Assembly: GCA_963920575.1 (NCBI GenBank)
Contig: OY986966.1
Location: 20,593,656 to 20,657,655, forward strand
From: Narthecium ossifragum
Taxonomy: Eukaryota; Streptophyta; Magnoliopsida; Dioscoreales; Nartheciaceae
Direction of reading: 5' to 3'
DNA length: 64,000 bases
The notes under the pieces are model-generated. The model saw only the letters and a list, made by a program, of their open reading frames with translations, ran no database searches and had not been told where the DNA came from. The translations under genes and the position numbers were made by a program. Shown piece after piece: positions 49,848 through 59,725 of this stretch (its first letter is position 1; the number at the start of each line of letters is the position of its first letter).

Positions 49848-50300
49848 ATGGAAAATGAATTATATCAAGACTATTTGAAGTCATGTTCTATGAAGTCGAG
49901 AGATGGAATGTCTCAAACAACAGTTCGTAAGAAAAGTATATACGAATTGAGGGAGGAGCATAAAATGAGTCATGTTTCTGTCAATGAGTATCTTCCTAAT
50001 TATTTGATTAACGCATTGAAAAGAAAGATTTCATCCTTTGCACAGAAGGATGATGACAGAAGGATGATGAGACATTATGTGATGCATGGCATCGATTTAA
50101 AAGTTTAATAGTTTCATGCCATAACCATGGTTATGCTAGTTGGCGTTTAGTTAGTTATTTTCATTATGAATTAACTGAGCATGAACGCCAAATTCTTGAA
50201 ACAATATGCAAGGGTGAGTTTTTGTAGATTGATCCTGATGAAGCTATGAAGCATTTTGATAGCTTGTTGAGACGACTCGGGGCGCTGGGATGGTTATCAT
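49848..50300 (+). pseudogene. Element 2 gag fragment
   Basis: MENELYQDYLKSCSMKSRDG starts a frame that runs to SSFAQKDD. A 14-nt duplication near 50050 then shifts it off the frame encoding DAWHRFKSLIVSCHNHGYAS, the conserved gag segment also seen at 56132-56230. A TAG follows the KGEFL codons. It is homologous to the element 1 Gag segment DAWDRFRELLRKC. Confidence 0.75.
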
Positions 50301-51497
50301 GATCATACTGATGCCAAATTCTACAAGCATCCCAATGTCGCCTTAACATCCAACAACTATCTGCAACACAATGAGCCTTTCTACTCTTATCATAGTGCTT
50401 ATGATGATTATGTGCATTATACTTATGTTGTTACTTCCCAGGATGTACATGTTGATGAGCCTAACATGTATGATGCATGTGTCGATGACTTTAGTGCTTG
50501 TGATGCTTAAATCCATGATTTTAATGCTTATGATGCACATGCTCAGGATGTTCATGTTGATGATGCATATGCTCATGACTGTAGTGCTAGTGTGCATGTT
50601 CAAAATTCTAGTCCTATTGATACACAAGCTATTGATTCTAATGTGTGTGATGCATATGCACATGATTTTAGTGCTCATACGCATGTTCATGATACTAACA
50701 TTCACTATGCATATTCTCATGATTCCGATGTTAGTAATGCACATGTTCATTCCTCTAATGCTGGTGATGCAGATGTTTCTCCTCAACTTTCTGTGGCAGA
50801 GATTTTGGACTTACTTAAGGAGGCTAAAACCAAGCCTAATTTTGACTCTTTCATTGTGCAGTTACTTATGAGGGACAAGGAGAAGGCACGCCAACTATGC
50901 GAGGTAATCACATCTTTTAGCGTGCACGAACTCGGATGGACACATCACTTAGAAGAAGACGAAGTACTCCAGTATGGGCCGGTCCTCAGCGAGGAAGATC
51001 CGGACAACTACCAAGACCACCACGACCATGTATTCGTTGAACCTCCATCGGCTGAACTTCAAGTCATTGCTTCTAAGCCACGAGGTATATTTCGTATGTT
51101 TATTTCATCTCCTTGGATAGTTAGGAAGAGCATGACCTTGATAGATACTTTTAGACTTCGACGAATTTATTTCAAATTTTGTGATCTTACCATCCTTGAC
51201 CTCGAGCATTATGACATTATTGATAGGTCATTGGATGAGTCACTGAAACTTGAGCACAATGATGACACATATTTCTATTTAAGAGAGCAAGCTATCTTGT
51301 TTATTGTTGTCAGAATGCAAAAGTTAGTTCTCCCACTTGTAATATACCACTTGGATTCACATGATGAATTACCCTTGGTGATACTACTAAGGTTAACCGT
51401 TCAGATCATGACACTTACTGATTTTGTATATCATCATGCTAGGGCACGGCCACCAAGGGCGCAGTTAAAAATCCTTGTCTTGTATATAGTAGTTTAG
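50301..51497 (+). CDS. Unknown His/Asp-rich ORF of element 2
   Basis: I do not recognise this protein. The continuous frame from 50592 is 301 aa; related codons extend upstream past one TAA near 50508. The first part is a degenerate repeat rich in His, Asp, Ala and Val (YAHDFSAHTHVHD, YSHDSDVSNAHVHSS). It is followed by SVAEILDLLKEAKTKPNF, an acidic His-rich stretch (DPDNYQDHHDHVF) and a hydrophobic, leucine-rich C-terminal half (LVLPLVIYHLDS). It sits where protease, RT and RNase H would be. It could be gag-derived, captured sequence or a chance frame. Confidence 0.45.
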
Positions 51498-51523
51498 TTT
51501 CCTCGATTTGCTTTCTTGTATGC

Positions 51524-53038
51524 TTGAGAATGCTTGAGTTATTTTTATGTTGTGTGCTTGCATGTTTGCTTTTGTTTTCGGTTTGTTTTGCTTTTGTTTT
51601 TAGGTGCTCGAGCAGTCCCCGCTTTCCCTTAGAGAATGTAGTTGTTGATCACCTGTCAAGATTAATGGTGGAAGTAGCGAAAAATGAGCCACCAATCATG
51701 AACGACTTCCTTGATGAGCAACTCTTTTCAGTTGCACGACTGCCCTGGTATGCGCATATTGTTAATTATTTGATGACAGGTGAGATCCCTTCCTTTTGGA
51801 GTGCGCAGGATAAACGTAGATTTTTTGTTGAAGTAAAGAAATTTTATTGGGATGATCCTTATCTGTTTAAGTATTGTCCTGACCAGATTATATGCCGTTG
51901 TGTCCATGATTATGAAATAGAAAGCATCATTACATTCTGTTACTCTTATGCATGTGGAGGCCATTTTTCGATGAAAAAGACTGTTGCTAAAATTATTCAA
52001 CGTGGTTTTTACTGGCCTACTATATTCCATGATGTTAACATTTTCTGCAGATCCTGTGATAGATGCCTAACGTTAGGAGGTTTATCTAGGAGACATATGA
52101 TGCCTTTGAATCCCATTCAAGCTGTAGAGATTTTTGATTGTTGGGGTATAGACTGTATGGGACCCTTTCCTTCTTCTTTTGGCTATTTATATATATTGTT
52201 GGCTGTGGAATACGTGTCTAAGTGGGTGGAGGCTATTGCATGTAGAAATAATGTTCATTCCGCTGTCATCGAGTTTCTTAAAGAGCATGTTTTGTCTAGA
52301 TTTGGTACTCATAGGGTTGTTATTAGTGACCAAGGATCGCATTTTTGTAACCGCTCTTTTGAGGCTTTGATGCGCAGGTATGGAGTCACACATAAGGTTT
52401 CCACTGCTTATCATCCACAGACGAATGGCCAAGCTGAATTAACCAATAGAGAGATAAAGCCAATCCTAGAAAAGACAGTGAGCCCTAACCGAAAAGACTG
52501 GTCCTTGAGGCTATCAGATGCGTTGTGGGCATATCGCACTGCCTACAAGGCTACCCTAGGGATGTCGCTATTTCGCCTAGTTTTTGGAAAACCATGTCAT
52601 CTTTCAGTTGAGTCAGAACATAAGACATATTGGGCTATTAAGTCATTAAATTTTACTTTGGATGCAGCAGTTCAGGAACGGAAACTCCAGCTGTCTGAGC
52701 TTGAGCAACTCATGAATGATGCTTATGAGAGTTCCAGGATATTCAAGGCAAAAACAAAGGCCTACCACGACCAGCGGATCCTGATGAAAACGTTTCAAGA
52801 AGGGCAACAAGTCTACCTGTATGACACGCGACTACACTTACATCCTGGGAAGCTGAGATCACGCTGGACAGGCCCCTTCACCGTTAGTAGAGTATTTGAG
52901 AATGAGGCTGTGGAGATTGAAGACATGATGGATGGGAGGCTATTCAAGGCCAATGGACAGCGACTGAAGCCAATCCCAGAGAAGGCGACCACTGATGAGC
53001 ATCATGTTCCTCTCGTAGACCCTGTCTACGAGGGATGA
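51524..53038 (+). CDS. Element 2 integrase ORF (504 aa)
   Basis: The conserved part starts near residue 40 (VVVDHLSRL, the tail of RNase H in related elements). The first 30 hydrophobic residues come from T-rich DNA that looks like an intron end (TTTTGTTTTTAG before 51603), so the true start is doubtful. The catalytic triad is present: D210 in WGIDCMGPFP, D269 in VVISDQGSHF, E305 in NGQAELTNREIK (35 residues between the last two). In the zinc region CYSYACGGHF replaces the usual CHxH form, so the first zinc His is Tyr; C178 and C181 remain. The C-terminus has SRWTGPFTVSRVF and ANGQRLKPI. The frame is intact, so the integrase core may be functional in principle, but zinc binding is questionable. 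Confidence 0.88.
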   Translation: MRMLELFLCCVLACLLLFSVCFAFVFRCSSSPRFPLENVVVDHLSRLMVEVAKNEPPIMNDFLDEQLFSVARLPWYAHIVNYLMTGEIPSFWSAQDKRRFFVEVKKFYWDDPYLFKYCPDQIICRCVHDYEIESIITFCYSYACGGHFSMKKTVAKIIQRGFYWPTIFHDVNIFCRSCDRCLTLGGLSRRHMMPLNPIQAVEIFDCWGIDCMGPFPSSFGYLYILLAVEYVSKWVEAIACRNNVHSAVIEFLKEHVLSRFGTHRVVISDQGSHFCNRSFEALMRRYGVTHKVSTAYHPQTNGQAELTNREIKPILEKTVSPNRKDWSLRLSDALWAYRTAYKATLGMSLFRLVFGKPCHLSVESEHKTYWAIKSLNFTLDAAVQERKLQLSELEQLMNDAYESSRIFKAKTKAYHDQRILMKTFQEGQQVYLYDTRLHLHPGKLRSRWTGPFTVSRVFENEAVEIEDMMDGRLFKANGQRLKPIPEKATTDEHHVPLVDPVYEG

Positions 53039-54236
53039 CCTCTCTACTATCTATCATTTCCCTTTTTGATTAGGTTAGGTTGTTTATTTTCGTTCTCATT
53101 TGCTTTTGTTTGCTATGCTATGTTTTTAAGGATGATTGGACCACCGTCTGCCCTGCTTGAGAAATTCGGCCACCATGAGGAGCTTTGGGCAAAATTTCAG
53201 CTATTTTGTCAGGTGGCCTCGCTCCTATTTAAATGTCTAATTCTTGTCTATTTTATTTAAAATTTAAACCCGCACCCTATTTTCTTCTATTGTGATGATT
53301 AGCACACATTGAGGACAATGTGAATTTCAGGTTGGGGGGTGTAGGCATGCATAACCTTATGCATGTTACTTTGTGGGTCTAATAATGTTGAATTGAGCAT
53401 GTTGTTAGAAATTGTACGTGAGCTGAAATTTTTATGCTTATTATACATGTGTGCTTTCAGATGGATTGGCCTATACATTGATTGCATACGTGATAACCTG
53501 AAGATAGAACATCATGGATTCACACACGAACACTTTATGTGCAGTGGCAATTATACTCACTAGAGGAATGAGCATGCTATAGTCAATCTAGACCATGATT
53601 TTCACATTAGCTAGTGTTGAGTATTGCATGCAGAAAAAGGAAGAAGAAAAAGTTATGGAGCTTGATCAAGTTGTGCCTAAACGACTATTATGTGATCTAC
53701 TAAGTAACCGGGTGTTCTTGCCTTAGGAAGCGGGGAGCTCGCGTAAAAAGGTAGAACCACTAATAGCTAAAAAACACTATCCAGTGTTTTGCTAAGTAAC
53801 CGGGTCTCTGCGACTCAAGAAGCGGTGAGTGCTCGCGTAAAAAAGCAAAGTGTCTGATAGTTGAAGAAAAAAAGAGAAATAGAAAGAGCATGCTTTACTT
53901 AAAGTGTGATGGTTGGATGATTGATCATGAAGATAGTAGCGTGTTTGGACTAAAGGTAGGTAGAAGTTGCTTATGTAGGTAACATTTATTTGTCACGTCA
54001 CATGTGTTCTTCTGGATGGTGATTAACATGTTTGATGTGTAGAAGTTGATTTCATTAGTTGGTAGTATGTATATGAGTATAAAAAGTTTTCGTGCTTTGT
54101 ACTGTATAAAACACTATTGACTTGATAAGGCAAAATTTTTATCATGCATGTCTACAACCTTGAACCGTTAGTGTGCTTAATTATATCTTATGCGCTTTGA
54201 ATTGCTAGTGATTAGCAATAAGCTGGTTGAGGTGTG
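53039..54236 (+). repeat. Element 2 3' non-coding region
   Basis: No gene. It contains GGTTGGGGGGTG at about 53331 (a polypurine-tract-like site far from the LTR), and two copies of CTAAGTAACCGGGT (about 53699 and 53792), each followed by a GCTCGCGTAAAAA-type segment. The sequence just before the LTR is GGTTGAGGTGTG. Confidence 0.7.
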
Positions 54237-55720
54237 TGATGAGTGCATGAAATTGCACTCTGAACATGACTAAGAGCAGCTTATTTGCTGAGTTTTCATA
54301 ATTTATGTAGATGATTTCGTCCGTATAGTTTGCTACACAAAGTTATTTGTATTATGCAGGAAATTGAAGCAAAGATGGGTCTTTAACACCAAAATTATAC
54401 CTTCTCATGAAGAACCAGATGATGTTCCATAAATGGTTGGAAAGCTCTTGAAGTCTAGTTTCTAGAGAATTTTACGGTTCGTGATTCCGAGTTTCATAGA
54501 GAAAGTTACGATAATTTTAGTACCAATGGCGCAGTTTGGATGGGAAAACAATAAATGCTCAGAAAAGAAAGATCGATCATTTTTCCTAAAAAGATCGATC
54601 CTTTAATGCAGACAGACTTGACAGAGAGCATACTTTTCAGATGATCACAGAAGGATCGATCCTCCTTTCACTCGAGAATATTGAGGAAATCGTCGAGGAG
54701 AAGGATCGATCTTTCTCCTATCGAAGGATCCATCCTACTATCCATCCCACTAAGAAGGATCGATCATGCTTCTATCAAAAAATCGATCTTCCTCGAGCGT
54801 AGCCAGAAATTGAAGATTTTGATATCAAAGGATCGATGTTACACCTATGGAAGGATCGATCTTACCTTCAAAGTGAAGAAAATTAACGGCTCAGATCTAA
54901 TCCGAGGATGGAGACACTTTAAGGCTATAAATAGGACTCTTTCTAGGGTTCCAAGGGGGCTTTTCTACAGAGCTTTGGAGGGGAGAAAGACAAGAAAGAG
55001 GATGAAGGAATCTCCATCAATGGTCGAGTAATCCGCGGGCATGGCGGACGGATGATCTAGCGAGGATTAGGGTTTCTTCTTCATCATGGTTCATAGTTTT
55101 AATATTTATTGTTAAACTTTTTTCTATGTATTGAATCTTCAAGGATTGTATCTATTGTTTACCTACTTTATCTCGTGAAATCTTTGCTATGCATTGCCGA
55201 TTGTGAGAGTTGGTATTATGTATTCTTAGAGATATGGTAAGATAGAGTTAGGGCTTTATCCCGATGAACTTTTGTTATACGTTGCCTGTAGTGACAGCCG
55301 GTATCATATATTCTTAGGTTTGGGTTGGATGAAGTTAGAATTATAATAAGGAAGAATCAATCGTAGGAAGAGACATTTATATATTTTGTTAGATTCATAA
55401 TTCCAAATCTTTCGGTTAAGGTGATTGGGATGTGAATCCCTTAACTGAGTATTGAATGAACCGTTGGTAGAAGAAGAACCTAAGTCCGAGTGAAGTGATT
55501 CCCGATGCCTAGCCTTATTTTAAAACCGTGATATCTTTAGTTAACCTTACATTATAATTAAATCCTTTGATCTAATTTAGTTAATTCTTAAGTTCTCGTT
55601 TGCCTTTAATTCATTGTTATTTACGTTTTGGATGTTTTCTGCTTATCTCTCTGTGGGTTTGACCTCTCTTATGTTATGTTACACTACACCGCTGTGTTAT
55701 GACACATTTGAGCGATATAA
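54237..55720 (+). repeat. Element 2 right LTR
   Basis: Same length as the left LTR. It ends GCGATATAA rather than ATATCA. It carries the palindrome array (54573-54859), a mutated dyad (CTCAGATCTAATCCGAG) and CTATAAATAG at 54925-54934. Confidence 0.92.
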
Positions 55721-56375
55721 AAAATTGGCGCCGTTGCAGGGGAGACAGTTCAGAAAAGCTCCAGAATCATCAGATCACGATGATTGAAGACATCGAAGGC
55801 GGTAACTTTGTTCCCTTTTCTTTGGATTTTTTTTCTTTTTCCTTAGTTTTCTTTATTTTATTTTTAGTTTTATTTTGATATTTAGTTTTATTTTACTTGC
55901 TAAAAAAAGACAAAAAAAAGGATGGAAAATGAATTATATCAAGACTATTTGAAGTCATGTTATATGAAGTCGAGAGATGGAATGTCTCAAACAACAGTTC
56001 GTAAGAAAAGTATATACGAATTGAGGGAGGAGTAAAGAATGAGTTATGTTTCTGTCAATTTGTATCTTCCTAATTATATGATTAACACATTGAAAAGAAA
56101 GATTTCATCTTTTGCACAGAAGGATGATGAGACATTATGTGATGCATGGCATCGATTTAAAAGTTTAATAGTTTCATGCCCTAACCATGGTTATGCTAGT
56201 TGGCGTTTAGTTAGCTATTTTCATTATGGATTAACTGAGCATAAACGCCAAATTCTTGAAACAATATGCAAGGGTGAGTTTTTGTAGATTGATCCTGATG
56301 AAGCTATGAAGCATTTGGATGAGCTTGTTGAGACGACTCGTACACAGATGGTTTCGGGGCACTGGGATGGTTGTT
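55721..56375 (+). pseudogene. Second partial internal region of element 2
   Basis: Copies 49643 to about 50330, including the primer-binding site and the gag codons DAWHRFKSLIVSCPNHGYAS. It lacks the 14-nt insertion of the left copy but has its own TAA near 56035. It ends abruptly near 56375. It shows that the array once continued as another unit. Confidence 0.85.
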
Positions 56376-57058
56376 CATTATAGACTTCTTCCTTTAGCAG
56401 ACTATTCAAGAAATACCATTAATACCGTCGAAAAACTCTACCAAACCCCACAAAACCATGGGATCTGGTAGTAAGAAGGACAACGAGTCCAAAACCGGGC
56501 CTACAACCCACCCCGTCCTGGGCCTCAACATCCCACACGACAGGGCCGAACACAGGAGGCTGCTGCCTGGGCTTGCAGCCTAGTCCGCAACCATGCCCAG
56601 GGCCTCTACATCCCACTCGGCAGACCCACAACCAAGGCCTGCAGCGCCCACGGCCAACAGGATGAACCGCCTTATGAATGATCGATCATTTTGCAAGAAA
56701 TGATCGATCATTCATGATGAAGCACTTTGACTTGCTGGCACTAAATGATCGATCTTCTAGCAAGGAATGATCGATCATTTAGGTGCAACAAGCTAGACTT
56801 AGGCTAGAACATAAACCCAAGCCCGGATCTTCCAATCCCGAGTCCACCTAACCGTTCTAATCAAATATTAACACAAATACGATCAGTGTGTACACACGCG
56901 GGTGTGAAACAAACTGAGAATGCGCAATTTATCGAATTGCCCTTGCGGTCCAAAAAACAATACCATCCACTGGATCGCGTGCTCGACGCGAAATAAGCAA
57001 ACAAGCCATGTACCCGACCCAGACGGTTGACCAAGGAGTAGAGGGATAGGTCCTATCA
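56376..57058 (-). repeat. Tekay-type LTR fragment with paired palindromes
   Basis: Sense-strand start TGATAGGACC at 57058. About 56815-57058 matches 46715-46923 of the other Tekay LTR (shared CACCTAACCGTTCTAATCAA and CACACGCGGGTGTGAAACAA). It holds two pairs of ATGATCGATCAT-type palindromes, TCGA cores at 56682/56704 and 56749/56771, both 22 bp apart. The remaining part is not recognised. Confidence 0.7.
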
Positions 57059-57168
57059 AATAGCATGGTGGCGTGGCATGGTCGTACACATCAATGCATC
57101 CCCATGCGGACCCACTTATATTAATATAATAATATTATTTTATTATTAAAATAATATAAAAAAAATTG

Positions 57169-57592
57169 CATGATGTAGACCAATCATGATATAACATGTG
57201 GCATGTGGACCCACTTATATTAATATTTTATTATAATAACATATTAATAATATTATTTAATACACTACGCATATGAAAAAAGTTTCTACGCGTGCAAAAG
57301 TTTTTATACGCTCATAAAAATGCATATAAAAATGTTTATGAACTCACAAAAATATTTGCACGTAAAAAAACAAACTCGCGCAAAAATTTTTACTACGCAC
57401 GTAAACATTTTTATACCCTCATAAAAATATTTGCATATATTTTTAGAAGTGCAGAAAAAAATCTAAACGCGTAAAAACAATTTCCTACGCGTAGTGTATT
57501 AAATAATATCAATAACATATTATTATAATAAAATATTAATATAAAATGGGTCCCACATGCCAGGTGTTATACCATGATTGGTCCACATCATG
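57169..57592. mobile_element. Foldback element with long inverted repeats
   Basis: The left arm from CATGATGTAGACCAATCATG and the right arm ending CATGATTGGTCCACATCATG are reverse complements over more than 100 bp each. The inner arms are AT-rich and end at TACGCG motifs around a centre near 57380. No ORF. It resembles a MITE or foldback transposon. Confidence 0.75.
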
Positions 57593-58072
57593 AAAAAAAT
57601 ATATTATTTGATCATTATTTATATATTGACATTATCAAAATAATATTAGAATAGATAGAATGGGTGTAAATGAGAGAAAAGTTTGGCCCTATTTTTGGGT
57701 TTAACCCCAAAAGCTTAACCCGATAGCGTTTCGGGATAAGAAGGGGGTTAACCTCCTTAACCCGGTTCTTAACCCAGAACCAAACACAGGTTGAGGAATC
57801 AACCCTATCAGAGGTAACGGTTACATCATGCGCTGGGGAAGAGCTGAAAGGGTTTCTATCAAGCGGTGAAAGTGAAGCCGAGAGAGAGAGAATTTGTGGA
57901 GAGAGAAAGAGAGAATTACGAGAGTTAGTAGAGTTAGCACGTACGTAACTAAACACTAGTTTTGTTATATATCAGTTCAATAATCTTGGGGAATTTGCAC
58001 TTCGGTATCCTTTAGTTTCAAGAAATAACAATTTACTACCCTATAGTTTAAAAATTGCACTTTAGTGCCCTC
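57593..58072. other. Spacer, no gene seen
   Basis: Includes a TTAACCC-rich stretch (57700-57790) and a CT/GA run near 57880-57915. No protein is recognised. Confidence 0.45.
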
Positions 58073-59168
58073 TGAAGGTTCAACAGTGGGGTGAATTGGA
58101 CTCTTTTCGAAAAACTAGATTAATGGAAAAATCAGGTAGGAGAGAACTAACACCTTAAATGCTTGTAGATGAAATGAAACTAAAGCAAAATAACATGTAA
58201 GAATTATATCAAGTAAAGGTTAGAGAGATGGCACCGATTTTATAGTGGTTCGACCCAACTCTTGGCATATGTCCACTTCTTTCAAGGCTCTCTTTGAGTT
58301 TCCACTACTTGCAAATCTTTTACAAGCTTTTCCTCCAAGCTTCCCGGTGCTTGGTGGCCTTACAATCACAGCTAACTGCTGTTAGATAACTCTCAAAGTA
58401 CTTCTTCACAGTCGAAAAAGATTTACAAAGGTTGTAGCTCAAAAGAGAATACGTAGTAACTCTTGCTAAGACTTGCTCAGATGATCTCAATAATATGAAT
58501 AATAGTTATGGCAAGTTTACAACAAAGAACTACTTATATCTATCCTTCAATCAGCTCAAAAATGACCTCCAACGGCTCTCGGCAACTCTCCAACGGCTAG
58601 TTTTTTACCCTGCGCGTTGCTGGCGGTCGATCCATGCATCGTCCGTGACATCGACCGTCATGTACAAAAACTCAGCCTTTGCGACCCACGATCGATCCAC
58701 CCATCGACCGTCGCATCGTCCGTCAGGCTCTGTTGTGAAAAATGCTTCCCAGGGTTGATGTTCCGATCGACCGTCGCTTCTTCACTTTTCACCAACATCC
58801 TCCACGGTCGACCGTCGCATTGTCCGTCGGATCGTCCGTGAGCCTACAACATTTTAAAACACAAGGTCCAAACCTCACGGTCGACCGGTCTATTGACCGT
58901 CAGGCTCTTTCAAGAAAATGGCTTCGCAGGGTTGATACAACGATCGACCGCGAGCGAACATTTCATTTTGTCAAGTATGGTGTATCGTCCGCGGTCGATC
59001 CATGGTTCGACCGTCGCATTCCCACGGTCGATCCATGCATCGACCGTCAGTACATAAACTCATTAAATATTGAATTTGAGACTTTGAATTAAAGGGATAA
59101 TAAATACTAAACATATATTTTATCATTTAATGTATGTTGGCATCATCAAAACAAGGTTAGGATCAACA
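58073..59168 (-). repeat. Sirevirus-like 3' LTR
   Basis: Sense-strand start TGTTGATCCTAACC right after a polypurine tract (AAAAAGGGAGAGAT). The inferred end is CACTGTTGAACCTTCA. It holds the TCGA/TCGT palindrome array (58627-59043) and a TATA-like GATATAAGTA (58540-58531). The mate LTR is off the window, so the exact ends are inferred. Confidence 0.7.
58627..59043. promoter_or_regulatory. Copia LTR palindrome array with 12-bp phasing
   Basis: TCGA or one-base variants at 58627/58639/58651, 58692/58704/58716, 58755/58767, 58808/58820/58832, 58881/58893, 58932/58944, 58995/59007 and 59028/59040. Every step inside a group is 12 bp. Typical unit: ACGGTCGAT, CCATGC, ATCGACCGT, itself an inverted repeat. 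Confidence 0.92.
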
Positions 59169-59725
59169 ATCTCTCCCTTTTTGATGATGACAACCCTTTT
59201 AAATGTGATGATAAAATATCCCCTCCTAATCTATGCATCCATTTCTTTCAAGGAATGTGTTCTAAACCGAATTCTCAAGATGCACACAAGTCATATATCA
59301 CTAAGAGGATAAGAAAAGTTAATATTGAGATATAATGACAAGTTAACTTAGATTATAGCATGTTCACTTCTTTTAAGAAAGTGAAAATTAGCTATCATGG
59401 AATAGTTCATATGGATATTGAAGTTCAAAAATTTGTACTAATACAACTTAACATTATCCAACATCGTATCATGACCAAGAAATTATCATTATCCAACAAC
59501 ATTGCCTTTCATTCATTCAAAAGATTTCAACACTTACATTACAATACTTTCATTCAAAAACATTTCGGAAAACTTTGGATTAGAAGAGTATTTCAAAAAC
59601 AAGGTTTTCCAAAATACAAGAGTCGAAAAATATGAAATGTAGGGAAATTGTTTTCAATATTCATCACAACTTTTTCTCCCCCTTGGGCATCATCAAAAAG
59701 AAATAACATGGATGGGGATTTAGGA
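59169..59725 (-). promoter_or_regulatory. Sirevirus-like 3' UTR with duplicated polypurine tracts
   Basis: A tract AAAAAGGGAGAGAT abuts the LTR (59182-59169). A second, CCCAAGGGGGAGAAAAA, lies at 59687-59671. Both are preceded on the sense strand by GATGATG. Multiple upstream polypurine tracts are known in Sireviruses. The rest is non-coding. Confidence 0.7.

Larger units (their letters stand above)
48159..56375 (+). mobile_element. Element 2: non-autonomous Athila-like, LTR-int-LTR-partial int
   Basis: Order on the plus strand: LTR 48159-49642, primer-binding site, gag fragment, unknown His/Asp-rich ORF, integrase ORF, 3' non-coding, LTR 54237-55720, then a second primer-binding site and gag fragment to about 56375. 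Both LTRs are 1484 bp and differ by a few percent by eye. Protease, RT and RNase H are missing. The left end cuts the Tekay integrase. Confidence 0.85.

Noticed and set aside
50343..50786. Minus-strand frame rich in ICIT/NMHT-type repeats
   Set aside because: Antisense shadow of the His/Asp-rich repeat on the plus strand.
57680..57800. Possible copy of the TTAACCC-rich element also near 27475-27560
   Set aside because: Shared words are short (AAGCTTAACCC) and no alignable termini could be established by eye.
59360..59635. 91-aa frame in the copia 3' region
   Set aside because: AT-rich, no recognised motif, on the strand opposite to the element.
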